Positions 35,447 through 45,224 are shown, counted from the stretch's first letter. The stretch is 64,000 bases of DNA from Fodinibius sp034521915 (GCF_034521915.1 NZ_JAXHLU010000017.1:62001-126000); one strand, 5' to 3'. A program made the numbers and translations. The notes: a model not told the origin generated them from the letters alone.

Positions 35447-37870
35447 CTAAAAAGAATGACCGATGCCAAAGGTTAAATAAGGACTTCTATCTTCGAACCA
35501 TCCGCGTTGTAGATCGTGGATCCGAAATGCAAAATCAAGTCGAATAATTACGTATTCCCAGTCCAGTCGCAATCCCAATCCAGATCCAACAGCTATTTGG
35601 TTGTAAAAGTTATTGAACTTGAATTTACCGTTATCAACAAGTTCTTGAAGGTCATTATCAGATGTATTCTGGCCATTAGTGTTTGAGGACGAAGACGGTA
35701 ACTTTGTACGAGGACCATACCATACATTGCCGGCATCAGTAAACCAGGCTACAATCCAATCAGCAGATAAAAAATTTCCTATAATCTGTTGTCGTAGCTC
35801 TATCTGCGAAAGCAATTTTATTTGCCCTCCATTAATGGTTACATCATCCAGGGAGATACTGCCTGGCCCCAAGCTGTAAATATCCCATCCTCTAATGTCG
35901 TTAGCACCGCCGGCATAAAAACGCTGATTTAGTGGAACGGAAGTACTTTCGCCATAGGGTAGGGCTACTCCCAAAAATCCCCGGTATCCTAATACTGCAT
36001 TATTGGATAATGGAATATATCGTCGGTAGTCAGCTGTTCCTTTAACGAACCTGCTATATGCCAAACTGTTTTGGCTACCGGGGAAAATAGCCGGTAAATT
36101 TCCCTCGAGGGTATCTGGGGTTACAACTAAGCGATCTGTCAGATAGGGAATATTACCTCCCGAAGCAATGGAATATTCGCTAAAATAGCCGTGGTCCCTT
36201 TTTATTAAATCGGTTCTTTGACTACGAAATGTATATCTGAGAATTGATGAAACCTGGGGGCGAAAATCCTCTTCAATTTGTCGGAGCTGAAAAGAATCTT
36301 TCCCAAAACGATTGCGAAGTGCTTCACGAAATTCCGGTGAAGGGTCGGTATCAAGGAGATCAAGTTCGATAAGATCTAAAAAGCTGGAATAACGCTGGTT
36401 ATGTTGTACCTCGTAACGAAGATTAAATCTGATGTCAGAGTTGATATCGAAAAGCAGTTGATCGGAGCGTGTAAAGGAAAGTGAATACCTGGTACGTCCG
36501 TTTGAGAAGAATAAATTATCATCAAGGGAAGAAAAAGGGAAAATTAATCGGGGTAGCGAATATTCTATACGGGTTTCAAAACTTTGAAAAAATCGACCAT
36601 CAAATGACTGTGAGCTGGAATCAGCTTCAGAAGCAATATCACGGACGGTTTCTGATCGTACGTATTCGAAGCTGCCATTAACGCCTATTTGAAAGTTTTC
36701 AGCTTTGCCAAATAAGTTGTTATTGGTGTATGTTACGCCAGCCCCTGAACCAAATCCATATCGCCTCATTCCAAATAAATTTAAGTTTATCGAATGTTTG
36801 GGAAGGGTTTGTAGTGAAAACATTACCGGTATTTCCTTTTTGGAGTAGTCGGGCAACGAACCGTCTTTACTTAATCCAAACTGACGTATATTGAGCATCC
36901 CCAGATTCTGAAACTCATTAACCGTTCGTATATAAAGGGATTGGTTAAATATATCACCAGGCTTGAATAATACCTGATTGGTTAATAGCTCGAATTTTGT
37001 TTGGGTAGATTCTCCCTTTTTAAGAAAAATGGATTTGTTATTGATGGTAAAAGGAGATTGCCGAAGGGTATCAGTTTGATTGTAACGCAGAGAGTCGCCA
37101 GGACCACTAAGACTAATATATAGATCACCAAATCTATACTTTTTTCCTGGATTGATGGTAAAGAGGGCATCAAGCTGGTTGGGTTTGGTTGTATCTCTTT
37201 TAACCAGCAAATTTACCGAATCACGCTGAACGGCAGCATATCCATTATTTTTTAGAAAGTTGATAAGTCTGTTACGCTCCACATTAAGCTGATTCTCGGA
37301 ATACTGCTCATTAACGGTAAATGTTGAGTCGTTTAATTGCTTGGCGGTCAGAGGGCTTTTATTCAGAAACCGGTTTATCTTTTCAGGTTCCTTGAATTCG
37401 GGAAGCCCGGTGTAGGCTAATGTTTTAATAGTAAAGGCTGGTCCTTCGTCAATAAGGAAAGAAACTTCAACTCTGTCTTCCTTAAACTCAACGATATTAG
37501 TATCTACCGAAGCCTCCAAGAAGCCTATCGTTTTATAATATTGTTTGATGCGCTCAATATCGTTGGCTACGGTCGCCCGATTCAGATAAGAAGGGGGTTC
37601 TCCCCAACTATTTGTGAGTTGCCAAATGAAATACCAGGGCGTAAAACGTGGTATTCCCAGAAATTCCCGGTTTGTTTGTGTTCGGATTAATGTTTCAAGC
37701 GTATTGCCTTTTACATTATCGTTACCGACAAAACGAACAATACGGACAACTTTATCGGTAGTATCGCTTTCAATAGCCAGATTCTGAGATACACCTCTAT
37801 CTACACAGATCAGTAAAAAACCGCTGAGCAGTAATGAGCTTATCAGAGCGCGAGAGAAAAAAACTTTCAA
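35447..37870 (-). CDS. BamA/TamA-family outer membrane protein (Omp85)
   Basis: An 807-residue outer membrane protein with an N-terminal signal segment (about 8-28), POTRA-like domains (about 40-310, with KTLAYTGLPEF and KYRFGDLYISL strands) and a C-terminal 16-strand barrel of the Omp85 type ending in a Phe (GIGHSF). RFYAGGANDIRGWDIYSLGPG is the conserved barrel motif with the lid-lock RGW. The POTRA region is shorter than in BamA of E. coli (five domains), so it may be TamA-like or a Bacteroidota paralogue for lipid or protein export. The gene is flanked by unrelated genes. Confidence 0.88.
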   Translation of the reverse strand: MKVFFSRALISSLLLSGFLLICVDRGVSQNLAIESDTTDKVVRIVRFVGNDNVKGNTLETLIRTQTNREFLGIPRFTPWYFIWQLTNSWGEPPSYLNRATVANDIERIKQYYKTIGFLEASVDTNIVEFKEDRVEVSFLIDEGPAFTIKTLAYTGLPEFKEPEKINRFLNKSPLTAKQLNDSTFTVNEQYSENQLNVERNRLINFLKNNGYAAVQRDSVNLLVKRDTTKPNQLDALFTINPGKKYRFGDLYISLSGPGDSLRYNQTDTLRQSPFTINNKSIFLKKGESTQTKFELLTNQVLFKPGDIFNQSLYIRTVNEFQNLGMLNIRQFGLSKDGSLPDYSKKEIPVMFSLQTLPKHSINLNLFGMRRYGFGSGAGVTYTNNNLFGKAENFQIGVNGSFEYVRSETVRDIASEADSSSQSFDGRFFQSFETRIEYSLPRLIFPFSSLDDNLFFSNGRTRYSLSFTRSDQLLFDINSDIRFNLRYEVQHNQRYSSFLDLIELDLLDTDPSPEFREALRNRFGKDSFQLRQIEEDFRPQVSSILRYTFRSQRTDLIKRDHGYFSEYSIASGGNIPYLTDRLVVTPDTLEGNLPAIFPGSQNSLAYSRFVKGTADYRRYIPLSNNAVLGYRGFLGVALPYGESTSVPLNQRFYAGGANDIRGWDIYSLGPGSISLDDVTINGGQIKLLSQIELRQQIIGNFLSADWIVAWFTDAGNVWYGPRTKLPSSSSNTNGQNTSDNDLQELVDNGKFKFNNFYNQIAVGSGLGLRLDWEYVIIRLDFAFRIHDLQRGWFEDRSPYLTFGIGHSF

Positions 37871-37901
37871 GAAATTTTGGACTTATATTATTCAAAAAAA
37901 A

Positions 37902-37928
37902 CGGCTGCATGATAAAATCATGCAACCG
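37902..37928 (-). terminator. Terminator after the DUF2795 gene
   Basis: CGGCTGCATGAT and ATCATGCAACCG form an 11-of-12 stem around a 3-nt loop; on the minus strand it is followed by eight T residues. It lies 32 nt after the DUF2795 stop codon. Confidence 0.85.
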
Positions 37929-37959
37929 CAAAAATAGGTTCTTTTCAGATCAACTTCTT

Positions 37960-38214
37960 TTAAACATCGTCGTAATCGAAGCCTTCGTCATCTTCTTTGT
38001 GGAAGAAATCTTCCTTTCCGATATAGTCGGGCCAGATATCTTCTATGCCTTCATATACTACATCTTCTCCTTGTTCAATTTCTTCGAGTTCATATAAATT
38101 ATCGAGTACCTGCTGAGGACTCCCATTACGTTCGGCCCACTCAATGAGCTCATCTCGCGTTGCGGGAAAAGGTGCCTCATCTAAAACGGCTGCTAATTCA
38201 ACAGTCCAAATCAT
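37960..38214 (-). CDS. DUF2795 domain-containing protein
   Basis: An 84-residue acidic protein. The N-terminal two-thirds match the DUF2795 pattern: AAVLDEAPFPATRDELIEWAERNGSPQQVLDNLYELE, i.e. an aspartate-rich helix-turn region seen in many actinobacterial and Bacteroidota proteins. The tail is strongly acidic (DIWPDYIGKEDFFHKEDDEGFDYDD). Function is unknown. It is divergent from tatA across a 194-nt gap and carries its own terminator, so it is a single-gene unit. Confidence 0.75.
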   Translation of the reverse strand: MIWTVELAAVLDEAPFPATRDELIEWAERNGSPQQVLDNLYELEEIEQGEDVVYEGIEDIWPDYIGKEDFFHKEDDEGFDYDDV

Positions 38215-38408
38215 AAAATGTATTTCAGTTTTGTTATTTTAAAGTTCAAGTAAAATCTTATCTACCTATAAAAAGGTTCGACACATTAAATTCAAGTCAA
38301 TTTTTAAGGAAAATGCAATTATTTTTTCCTTTTTATGACTCAAAGGTCTAATAAATTATTGTTATCTTCCTTAGTTATAATTGTAAACTAAAAACAAAGG
38401 AAATTATT

Positions 38409-38633
38409 ATGGGAAGTTTCGGCGGAATGGAGGTTTTGATTATCGGTTTGGCAATACTTCTTTTCTTTGGCGCTAAACGAATTCCCGAACTAGCCCGGGG
38501 ACTTGGGCAGGGGATGAAGGAATTCAAAAAAGCGTCTAATGAAATAAAAAGAGAACTGGAAGAGGGCCAAGAAGAAGGTATGGATTCTAATTCCAACTCT
38601 GAAGAGAAGACACAAAAAAAGCAGCAAGATTAA
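38409..38633 (+). CDS. tatA: Sec-independent protein translocase TatA/E subunit
   Basis: A 74-residue Tat subunit with one N-terminal membrane helix and an amphipathic helix. The signature GGMEVLIIGLAILLFFGAKRIPELARGLGQGMKEFKKA contains the FGAKRIPELAR hinge of TatA. The charged Glu/Lys-rich tail is typical. TatA oligomers help folded proteins cross the inner membrane with TatC (not in the window). It begins a + run of genes: gatA follows after 19 nt. Confidence 0.93.
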   Translation: MGSFGGMEVLIIGLAILLFFGAKRIPELARGLGQGMKEFKKASNEIKRELEEGQEEGMDSNSNSEEKTQKKQQD

Positions 38634-38652
38634 CTAAATCCATTCTAATCCA

Positions 38653-40185
38653 TTGAGTTTTACAAGTTTCAGCCAGATTCAACAGTCAATTCAGACTGGT
38701 GATCTTTCACTTTCTGATATTGTACAGTCGTATATTGATAATATTGAACAGAATAATGATGAGATTAATGCAGTAATCGGCATCGACAAGGAGGAAGCCC
38801 TAGAAAGAGCAGATGAGATACAGCAACGTATTGATAATGGCTCAGCCGGCAAATTAGCGGGTATGGTTATCGGTGTTAAGGATCTGATCAGCGAAAAGGG
38901 TAAACAACTAACGTGTGCCTCAAACATACTTTCCGATTTTGAAAGCGTTTACGATGCTACGGTTATAAAACGATTGCGAAATGAAGATGCTATTCTATTG
39001 GGACGCTTGAATATGGATGAGTTCGCCATGGGGTCATCTACGGAAAACTCTACTTATGGTCCTGTAAAAAATCCTATTGATACTTCCAAGGTTCCGGGTG
39101 GTTCTTCCGGGGGGAGCGCAGCAGCCGTTGCGGCCGAATTTTGTACAGCTTCGCTCGGTTCCGATACCGGAGGATCAGTCCGTCAACCGGCTTCCTATTG
39201 TGGCGTTGTAGGACTAAAACCGACCTACGGACGAGTGTCGCGCTATGGATTGGTTGCTTTTGCTTCTTCATTTGATTGTATTGGACCGCTTACAAATTCT
39301 GTTGATGATGCTGCGCGGATCCTTGAAATCATTGCCGGACCTGACCCCAATGATAATACCTCTTCAAGCCGAACGGTACCTAACTATACGAAGTTTACTG
39401 AAAATTTGGAATCCAATATCAAGATTGGAGTTCCGGAAGAGTATTTTGGTGAGGGATTGGATGATGAGATCCGGAAAGGGATTAAAAATAAACTCAGTGA
39501 GCTCGAAGAATCCGGTGCCGAGCTGGTTCCCATCCATCTTCCGCACATGAAATATAGCATTGCCACGTATTATATTTTGGCTACCGCCGAAGCTTCAAGC
39601 AATTTAGCACGGTACGACGGTATTCGATATGGGCACCGTGCTGATATTGAAGATGTGGAACAGGATCTTAAAGAAGAACAAGAGATTTTAGAAGAGCAGA
39701 TTAAGCAGGCTCAAGGAGAAGAAAAGCAAGCTTTGGTTGATCAACTTAATGAAATGGATTCTTCGCTGATCAGATTATACAAGAAAAGTCGTACAGAGGG
39801 ATTTGGCCCAGAAGTTAAGCGTAGAATTATGCTGGGTACCTATGTGCTCAGTGCCGGTTATTATGATGAGTATTATGCCAAGGCTCAAAAAGTGCGCCGA
39901 TTGATCAAGCAGGACTTTACCGAGGCCTTTGAGGAAGTTGATGTCATCGTATCACCAACAGCACCTACTACAGCCTTTGATTTGGGTTCTAACCAAGATA
40001 ACCCGGTGCAGATGTATCTCAACGATATTTATACGACTTCGGCTAATCTGGCGGGTATTTGCGGCATTAATGTTCCGGCGGGCACGCACACCAATGGTCT
40101 GCCTTACGGTATGCAGTTAATGGCAGATGCCTTTGAAGAGGGTAAACTGTTTAATGCGGCCAAGCTGGTTGAACGGTTGGATTAA
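38653..40185 (+). CDS. gatA: Glu/Asp-tRNA amidotransferase subunit A (GatA)
   Basis: A 510-residue amidase of the GatCAB complex that converts mischarged Glu-tRNA(Gln) or Asp-tRNA(Asn) to the amide form. The catalytic triad is Lys76 (GVKDL), cis-Ser151 (PGGSSGGS) and nucleophile Ser175 (SDTGGSVRQPASYCG), each three positions earlier than in S. aureus GatA. The start is TTG at 38653; this gives a normal N-terminus (MSFTSFSQIQQSI), and no ATG is in a better position. The unusual start codon may limit translation. It is the second gene of the tatA-gatA run. Confidence 0.95.
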   Translation: MSFTSFSQIQQSIQTGDLSLSDIVQSYIDNIEQNNDEINAVIGIDKEEALERADEIQQRIDNGSAGKLAGMVIGVKDLISEKGKQLTCASNILSDFESVYDATVIKRLRNEDAILLGRLNMDEFAMGSSTENSTYGPVKNPIDTSKVPGGSSGGSAAAVAAEFCTASLGSDTGGSVRQPASYCGVVGLKPTYGRVSRYGLVAFASSFDCIGPLTNSVDDAARILEIIAGPDPNDNTSSSRTVPNYTKFTENLESNIKIGVPEEYFGEGLDDEIRKGIKNKLSELEESGAELVPIHLPHMKYSIATYYILATAEASSNLARYDGIRYGHRADIEDVEQDLKEEQEILEEQIKQAQGEEKQALVDQLNEMDSSLIRLYKKSRTEGFGPEVKRRIMLGTYVLSAGYYDEYYAKAQKVRRLIKQDFTEAFEEVDVIVSPTAPTTAFDLGSNQDNPVQMYLNDIYTTSANLAGICGINVPAGTHTNGLPYGMQLMADAFEEGKLFNAAKLVERLD

Positions 40186-40202
40186 TTTCTAAATATATTC
40201 TT

Positions 40203-40973
40203 ATGCAAAATCGGATCGAGGGCAAATGGACATTTATCACGGGAGCTACGGCCGGGATAGGGAAAGCTATCGCGAAAATATTTGCTGAGTCGGGCAGTAA
40301 CCTTGTGTTAAACGGGCGTCGTAAAAATCGTCTTGAGGAGTTAAAACAGGAGTTGGAAAAGCATCATAATATTGAAGTTGCTTTGGCTCCGTTTGACGTG
40401 AGAGACCGTAAAGCAGCACAACAGTTTCTAAATGGTTTCTCAGAGCCTATCGATATTTTGGTAAATAATGCAGGACTTGCTAAAGGTGTGGATGCTGTTT
40501 TTGATGCCGATCACGAAGACTGGGATACGATGGTTGACACTAATATCAAAGGGGTTCTAAATATGACCCGCTTGATAACACCACAGATGAAAGAGCGCAA
40601 TCGCGGTCATATTATAAATATCGGATCTATTGCGGGACACGAGAGCTATCCGGGCGGATCGGTATACTGTGCTACCAAGCATGCTGTTAAGGGATTTACA
40701 GAATCCACTAAAAAAGATCTGCATGGCACGAAGGTACGCGTAAGTATGGTATCACCGGGTTTGGTGGAAACAGAATTTAGCGAGGTTCGTTTTAAGGGCG
40801 ATAAAGATCGAGCCGATGAAGTCTATGAGGATATGAAGCCGTTAGTAGCTGAAGACATCGCTGAAATTGTCCATTTTATAGCTAATCGACCGCCTCATGT
40901 AAACATTATGGATACGATTGTTTTCCCCGTTGCTCAATCATCTTCAATGATGGTACATCGAGATAATGAGTAG
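40203..40973 (+). CDS. SDR-family NAD(P)-dependent oxidoreductase (YdfG-like)
   Basis: A 256-residue short-chain dehydrogenase. The cofactor motif is TGATAGIGKAIA (TGxxxGIG), then NNAG in ILVNNAGLAKG, and the catalytic Ser-Tyr-Lys in NIGSIAGHESYPGGSVYCATKHAVKG. The basic residues NGRRKNR after the second strand favour NADP. The pattern is closest to serine/3-hydroxypropionate dehydrogenases of the YdfG group. Its last 8 nt overlap the following peptidase gene, so the genes are translationally linked. Confidence 0.92.
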   Translation: MQNRIEGKWTFITGATAGIGKAIAKIFAESGSNLVLNGRRKNRLEELKQELEKHHNIEVALAPFDVRDRKAAQQFLNGFSEPIDILVNNAGLAKGVDAVFDADHEDWDTMVDTNIKGVLNMTRLITPQMKERNRGHIINIGSIAGHESYPGGSVYCATKHAVKGFTESTKKDLHGTKVRVSMVSPGLVETEFSEVRFKGDKDRADEVYEDMKPLVAEDIAEIVHFIANRPPHVNIMDTIVFPVAQSSSMMVHRDNE

Positions 40974-41953
40974 TTTTCGATTTTTATTATTTATTCTTGG
41001 GGTTACATTTATCATCATTTCATGTAGTAGTGGAGGGGAAGATCGATTAAATTTTGAAGAGCAAGGACGTGAAGTTCCGCAATTTAATGCCGATAGCGCC
41101 TATCATTTCATTGAACGTCAGGTAGAATTTGGGCCACGGAACCCCAACTCAAAAGGACATCAACAGGCCAAAGAATATTTTTTAAATACGTTACAACAAT
41201 ATGCCGGCCAGCGATTTGTGTATTCTCAGGATTTTACTGCTAAGGGATACAATGGCGATACGCTGGCGCTTTCAAATATTATTGCTTCTTTTAATCCACA
41301 AAGCAGTGATCGAATTATGCTTTGTGCCCACTGGGATACGCGTCCCCGTGCCGATAAAGACTCTGCCAACCAAGACAAACCCATACTTAGGAGCCGATGA
41401 CGGTGCCAGTGGGGTTGGAGTGCTATTGGAATTTGCCCGTCTGTTTAAAAAAAATCCTCCACCCATTGGCGTCGATATAGTGTTATTTGACGGTGAGGAT
41501 TATGGTAAGGAGGGTGATTTATCTAAATATTTTTTGGGATCACGCCATTGGGCCAAGAATCCACCCGTTGAAGGATATTCACCAAGATTTAGCATTTTGT
41601 TGGATATGGTAGGAGGGCGAAATGCCCGGTTTCCCAAGGAAGGATATTCGATGCAGTTTGCCCCGGCACTGGTAAATGAAGTCTGGTCTATTGCTAAAGG
41701 GGAAGGCTTTGATGAGCTTTTCATACAAGAGATGGGAAATAAAATTTCTGATGATCATGTCGTAATTAATCGTATTCTCGGTATTCCGACTATTGATATT
41801 ATTCGTCATAATCCGAACTCAAAAAACTCACAATTCGCTCCTTATTGGCATACTCATGATGATGACTTATCTATTATCAGTAAAAAAACATTGGATGGAG
41901 TAGGCCAAACCTTGCTGCAGTTAATATATAATCGAGTAAATGTATCGGAGTAG
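40966..41953 (+). pseudogene. M28-family metallopeptidase (glutaminyl cyclase-like), split by a +1 frameshift
   Basis: Two frames together encode one complete lipoprotein. The first (40966-41400) has a lipobox at Cys20 (IIISCSS) and zinc ligands His122/Asp124 (CAHWDTRPRAD), ending RSR-stop. The second frame, continuing to the stop at 41953, supplies GADDGASGVGVLLEFARLF, FDGEDYG and HTHDDD. The break is at 41386-41391, CTT AGG: skipping the A at 41389 joins PIL to GADDGASG, exactly the expected M28 sequence. The downstream part shows no further stops. It is a recent frameshift, a sequencing error, or possibly +1 recoding. If joined, the product would act as an aminopeptidase or glutaminyl cyclase outside the cytoplasm. 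Confidence 0.85.
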
Positions 41954-41974
41954 TTTTTATAGTAATCTCATGAT

Positions 41975-42817
41975 ATGAAGTATTTAAAACTGATTATACA
42001 AATTGCTGATAAGTATCAAGAGCCCCTGATTGCCGAGCTTTTCGATATGGGTTTTGATGGATTTGAGCAGCGTGATAATCAGGTTATCACCTATATCCAG
42101 AAAGAACTTTTTGGGATTAGTGACCGAGAGCGCATAGATACGTTACTTGCTGCTTATCCGGGCGATGGTTTTATCGAAACCGAAGAAGTGGTAGCTGACC
42201 AAAATTGGAATCAGCAGTGGGAGGAGACGATAAGGGCACAAACGGTCGGCGATTTTTTTATTAAGCCTACATGGTCACAAGAAGCCGTGCCTCAAGATAA
42301 AATTCTGCTCGAGATTGATCCCAAAATGTCATTTGGTACGGGATATCACGAAACAACACGGTTGATGTTAAAATTGCTACCCGATGTTATCACCAAAAAT
42401 GATTTTGTAATTGACGCGGGGACTGGAACAGGAATTCTGTCTATTGCAGCCATTAAACTTGGCGCCCGCCATGTTTTTGCTTTCGATATTGATGAGTGGA
42501 GTATATCGAACACAAAAGAAAATATTTTATTGAATGACGTAGAAAAAAATATTGATATAGAGAAGGGGTCATCAGAAGTTCTATCAGAGCAAGATAAAGT
42601 TGATGTGGTTTTAGTAAATATTGAACGAAATACCATTCTTGAAATTTTTTCCGATCTGGATGATGTTCTTAAAAAGGGAGGATCGATGGTGCTTTCGGGT
42701 CTGCTTGAGAAGGATAAATCATCTATTTTATCTATTCTGGATCAAAAGTATCAAATTGTAGATGTCCCCCAAGAAAACGAATGGATCGCTATTCAAGCTA
42801 AAAAGACGGTATCGTGA
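41975..42817 (+). CDS. prmA: Ribosomal protein L11 methyltransferase
   Basis: A 280-residue enzyme that trimethylates ribosomal protein L11. The N-terminal substrate-recognition domain (1-90) contains DQNWNQQWEETI, followed by the SAM-binding core: DPKMSFGTGYHETTRLML (the GTG-H-TT motif), VIDAGTGTGILSIAAIKLGA, VFAFDIDEWSISNTKENI, and VDVVLVNIERNTILEIF near NIE. The stop overlaps the GTG start of the following phosphatase gene (GTGA). The gene lies in the gatA run. Confidence 0.93.
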   Translation: MKYLKLIIQIADKYQEPLIAELFDMGFDGFEQRDNQVITYIQKELFGISDRERIDTLLAAYPGDGFIETEEVVADQNWNQQWEETIRAQTVGDFFIKPTWSQEAVPQDKILLEIDPKMSFGTGYHETTRLMLKLLPDVITKNDFVIDAGTGTGILSIAAIKLGARHVFAFDIDEWSISNTKENILLNDVEKNIDIEKGSSEVLSEQDKVDVVLVNIERNTILEIFSDLDDVLKKGGSMVLSGLLEKDKSSILSILDQKYQIVDVPQENEWIAIQAKKTVS

Positions 42818-43728
42818 AAGCCTCAATAGATATCGGTACTAACACGGTTCTGCTTTTAGTTGCAGAAGTTGGTGAAAACAATCTTAAAATTATTGAAGAA
42901 CAACAGCGCGTTCCGCGTTTGGGAGCCGGTGTAGACGACAGCAAAGAGCTTTCAAACGAAGCGATGCAACGGGTAATAGAATCACTGAAGGACTTACAGG
43001 AGATAGTTAATGAAAACTATCCTGGAGTGAGTGATATTTTTGTTACTGCAACCAGTGCAGTCCGTGACGCTAATAACCGGGCTTTTTTTATTGATTTGGT
43101 AGAGCAGGAAACGGGGTTGCAAATCGAGGTATTAAGCGGAGTGGAAGAGGCGGAATATACGTTTTTGGGGGCGCAAAGCGTCTTGGATAACGTTGACGGC
43201 CCACAGATGATTATTGATATTGGCGGTGGAAGTACTGAAATAGCTTATGGAGAGAATGATTTACAAGATCGCTATTCTTATGATATGGGGTGCGTTCGTT
43301 TCACTGAGCGATTCTTGAAAAGTGATCCTCCGGCAGATTTTCAAATGCAACAATGCAGGAATGAGATTAAAAGAGTTTTAGCGGAGCACGAATTCAATGT
43401 GACAGATCAGACAACACTGATTGGTGTAGCAGGAACGGTAACTTCGCTGGCCTTTATTGATTTGGAATTATGTTCTTATGAGGCTGGAGTATTGTCGGGA
43501 CACATCATTACAAAGAAAAAGCTTGAAGAGTATATTATACAATTCAGCGACTATACATCGGACGCCTTGGAACAAGAATATCCAGTCGTGATGAAAGGGA
43601 GAGCAGATATTTTCTTAGCGGGACTGCTAATATTGGATGAATTTATGAATGAGTATAACTTTGGAGAGCTTATAACATCAACGGGTGGTATACGACATGG
43701 TACTATCCTAGTGAATAAGGGTAAATAA
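42814..43728 (+). CDS. Ppx/GppA-family exopolyphosphatase
   Basis: A 304-residue phosphatase of the ASKHA fold, shorter than the bifunctional GppA. The phosphate-binding loop is SIDIGTNTVLLLVAEV and the second ATP-type motif is MIIDIGGGSTEIAYG; Glu in FVTATSAVRDANNRAFF is conserved. The start is GTG at 42814, overlapping the prmA stop by 4 nt, so translation is coupled. It should hydrolyse polyphosphate or pppGpp; the single-domain form is usually polyP-active, but this is inferred. The minus-strand terminator at 43731 separates it from the next gene. Confidence 0.9.
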   Translation: MKASIDIGTNTVLLLVAEVGENNLKIIEEQQRVPRLGAGVDDSKELSNEAMQRVIESLKDLQEIVNENYPGVSDIFVTATSAVRDANNRAFFIDLVEQETGLQIEVLSGVEEAEYTFLGAQSVLDNVDGPQMIIDIGGGSTEIAYGENDLQDRYSYDMGCVRFTERFLKSDPPADFQMQQCRNEIKRVLAEHEFNVTDQTTLIGVAGTVTSLAFIDLELCSYEAGVLSGHIITKKKLEEYIIQFSDYTSDALEQEYPVVMKGRADIFLAGLLILDEFMNEYNFGELITSTGGIRHGTILVNKGK

Positions 43729-43730
43729 AA

Positions 43731-43769
43731 AATGGATGGCATCTCTTAAATGCTGAGACACCATCCATT
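43731..43769 (-). terminator. Terminator between convergent genes
   Basis: AATGGATGG-C-ATCTC pairs with GAGA-C-ACCATCCATT. Read on the minus strand, it is followed by TTTTTATTT, so it mainly ends the outer membrane protein gene, though it may also stop the + strand phosphatase transcript. Confidence 0.8.
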
Positions 43770-43788
43770 AATATATCAATTAGACTTA

Positions 43789-44334
43789 TTATAAGGCAAA
43801 TCGAACACCGGCTGCAAAAACTAATTGATCTGCGTCTCCCCCTAATCCTCCAAACTTTAATTCACTAAATAAGTTGGCGAAATCAAGAGCATATTCAATT
43901 CCTGCCCCTAAATTAAGCCCAAACTCAGATTCAGAATCGGATCCGCCAAAGGTACCAAAGCCCGGAACGGTTTGTTGAGGAGTGTCAACAGTGACAATAC
44001 CAATATTGATTCCAGCCAAGCCGTAAGCCATAAGCTCATCTTCGCTGTAGAATATGTAATTACCATTAATGTTGATTCCAATCAAAGAAACATCAACGTC
44101 TCCTTCCGATTTTGGAAAGAAATAGGTAAAATCAGCAGTAGCACGGAATTCTTCATTAATAGTATACAAGCCTTCGAATCTTAATCCCAAATCATTATCC
44201 AGATCATCAAATTCGAATACGCCTGTACCAAATACCAAGCCGACACCTATTTTTAGATCTTGTGCTTGTGTTTGATTACTGTATAACAAAAACAGACCCG
44301 TAACTATCATTAATACATTAATTGTTCTCTTCAT
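43789..44334 (-). CDS. Outer membrane beta-barrel protein
   Basis: A 181-residue secreted protein with a signal peptide (about 1-24, ending TQAQ). The rest alternates hydrophobic and polar residues in beta strands: KIGVGLVFGTGVFEF, GLRFEGLYTI, EFRATADFTYFFP, LIGININGNYIFY, ELMAYGLAGINIGIVTV, GLNLGAGIEYAL and LVFAAGVRFAL, with the final strand ending in Leu. This matches small OmpX/porin-like barrels of Bacteroidota. Function is unknown. It is monocistronic and divergent from the sigma factor gene. Confidence 0.8.
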   Translation of the reverse strand: MKRTINVLMIVTGLFLLYSNQTQAQDLKIGVGLVFGTGVFEFDDLDNDLGLRFEGLYTINEEFRATADFTYFFPKSEGDVDVSLIGININGNYIFYSEDELMAYGLAGINIGIVTVDTPQQTVPGFGTFGGSDSESEFGLNLGAGIEYALDFANLFSELKFGGLGGDADQLVFAAGVRFAL

Positions 44335-44580
44335 AGCATTTTTATTTAATTATTGTTTAAAATCCCCAATTAAAGAGTAGCTTTGGGAATACTCTCTATA
44401 TCTTTAATTACATAATATCGCAAATAATATGTAATTAACTACTAAAAAGTGGATACATTTATGAATTTCCTAAAAAAATTAACAAAAACGAAAAAGTGAA
44501 TTGAGTGGGAATAAAGCGACACTTTTACTAAGTTTGAACCCAAATTAAATAAAGTAAATATTTTCCTGTCATAAGTGGGA

Positions 44581-45219
44581 ATGTCTGAATCAAACGCTTC
44601 GAACAAACAATCATCTGATTCGCCTCGAGAAAATGCATCCGAAAGCAGTCTTGAGGATGATGTGCTTGTCAAAAAAGCAAAAGGGGGAGACGAAAAAGCC
44701 TATAAGAAGCTTGTTGACAAGTACGAGCGTGCTCTCTATTTCCACATCCTGAAGATGGTTAAAGATCGCGAACAGGTCGAAGATCTGGTACAAGAGGCGT
44801 TTGTTAAGGCATTTGATAACTTAAATACCTACAGTACCAATTACGCTTTTTCAACGTGGTTATACCGTATTGCCACCAATAATACCATTGACTATTTGCG
44901 CAAGAAAAAATTAAAGACACTCTCCATTGATAAGCCAATGAACACCAAGGATGGAGAGATGGAGATGCAACTGCCCGATGAGTCGGCCAGTACCGATCGG
45001 GACATCATCAAAAAACAGCGTAAAGAGATCGTACAAAATGCTATTGATGATCTTCCCAAAAAGTATCGAAAAGTGATAGAGTTACGGCATATGGAAGAGA
45101 AGAGCTATAAAGAGATATCGGATATTCTTGATAAGCCGTTGGGTACCGTGAAAGCGCATATTTTTAGAGCGCGTGAACTACTTTACAAAGCTCTTAAAGA
45201 TAAGCGACATCGCTTCTGA
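44581..45219 (+). CDS. ECF-type RNA polymerase sigma factor (sigma-70 family)
   Basis: A sigma factor of 212 residues from the ATG at 44581; a GTG two codons upstream is a less likely start. Sigma region 2 is ALYFHILKMVKDREQVEDLVQEAFVKAFDNLNTY and region 4 ends with DLPKKYRKVIELRHMEEKSYKEISDILDKPLGTVKAHIFRARELLYKAL. The acidic, Ser-rich N-terminal extension of about 30 residues is typical of RpoE-like ECF factors in this phylum. No anti-sigma gene follows, so control must be elsewhere. Its targets are unknown. Confidence 0.93.
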   Translation: MSESNASNKQSSDSPRENASESSLEDDVLVKKAKGGDEKAYKKLVDKYERALYFHILKMVKDREQVEDLVQEAFVKAFDNLNTYSTNYAFSTWLYRIATNNTIDYLRKKKLKTLSIDKPMNTKDGEMEMQLPDESASTDRDIIKKQRKEIVQNAIDDLPKKYRKVIELRHMEEKSYKEISDILDKPLGTVKAHIFRARELLYKALKDKRHRF

Positions 45220-45224
45220 AATCT

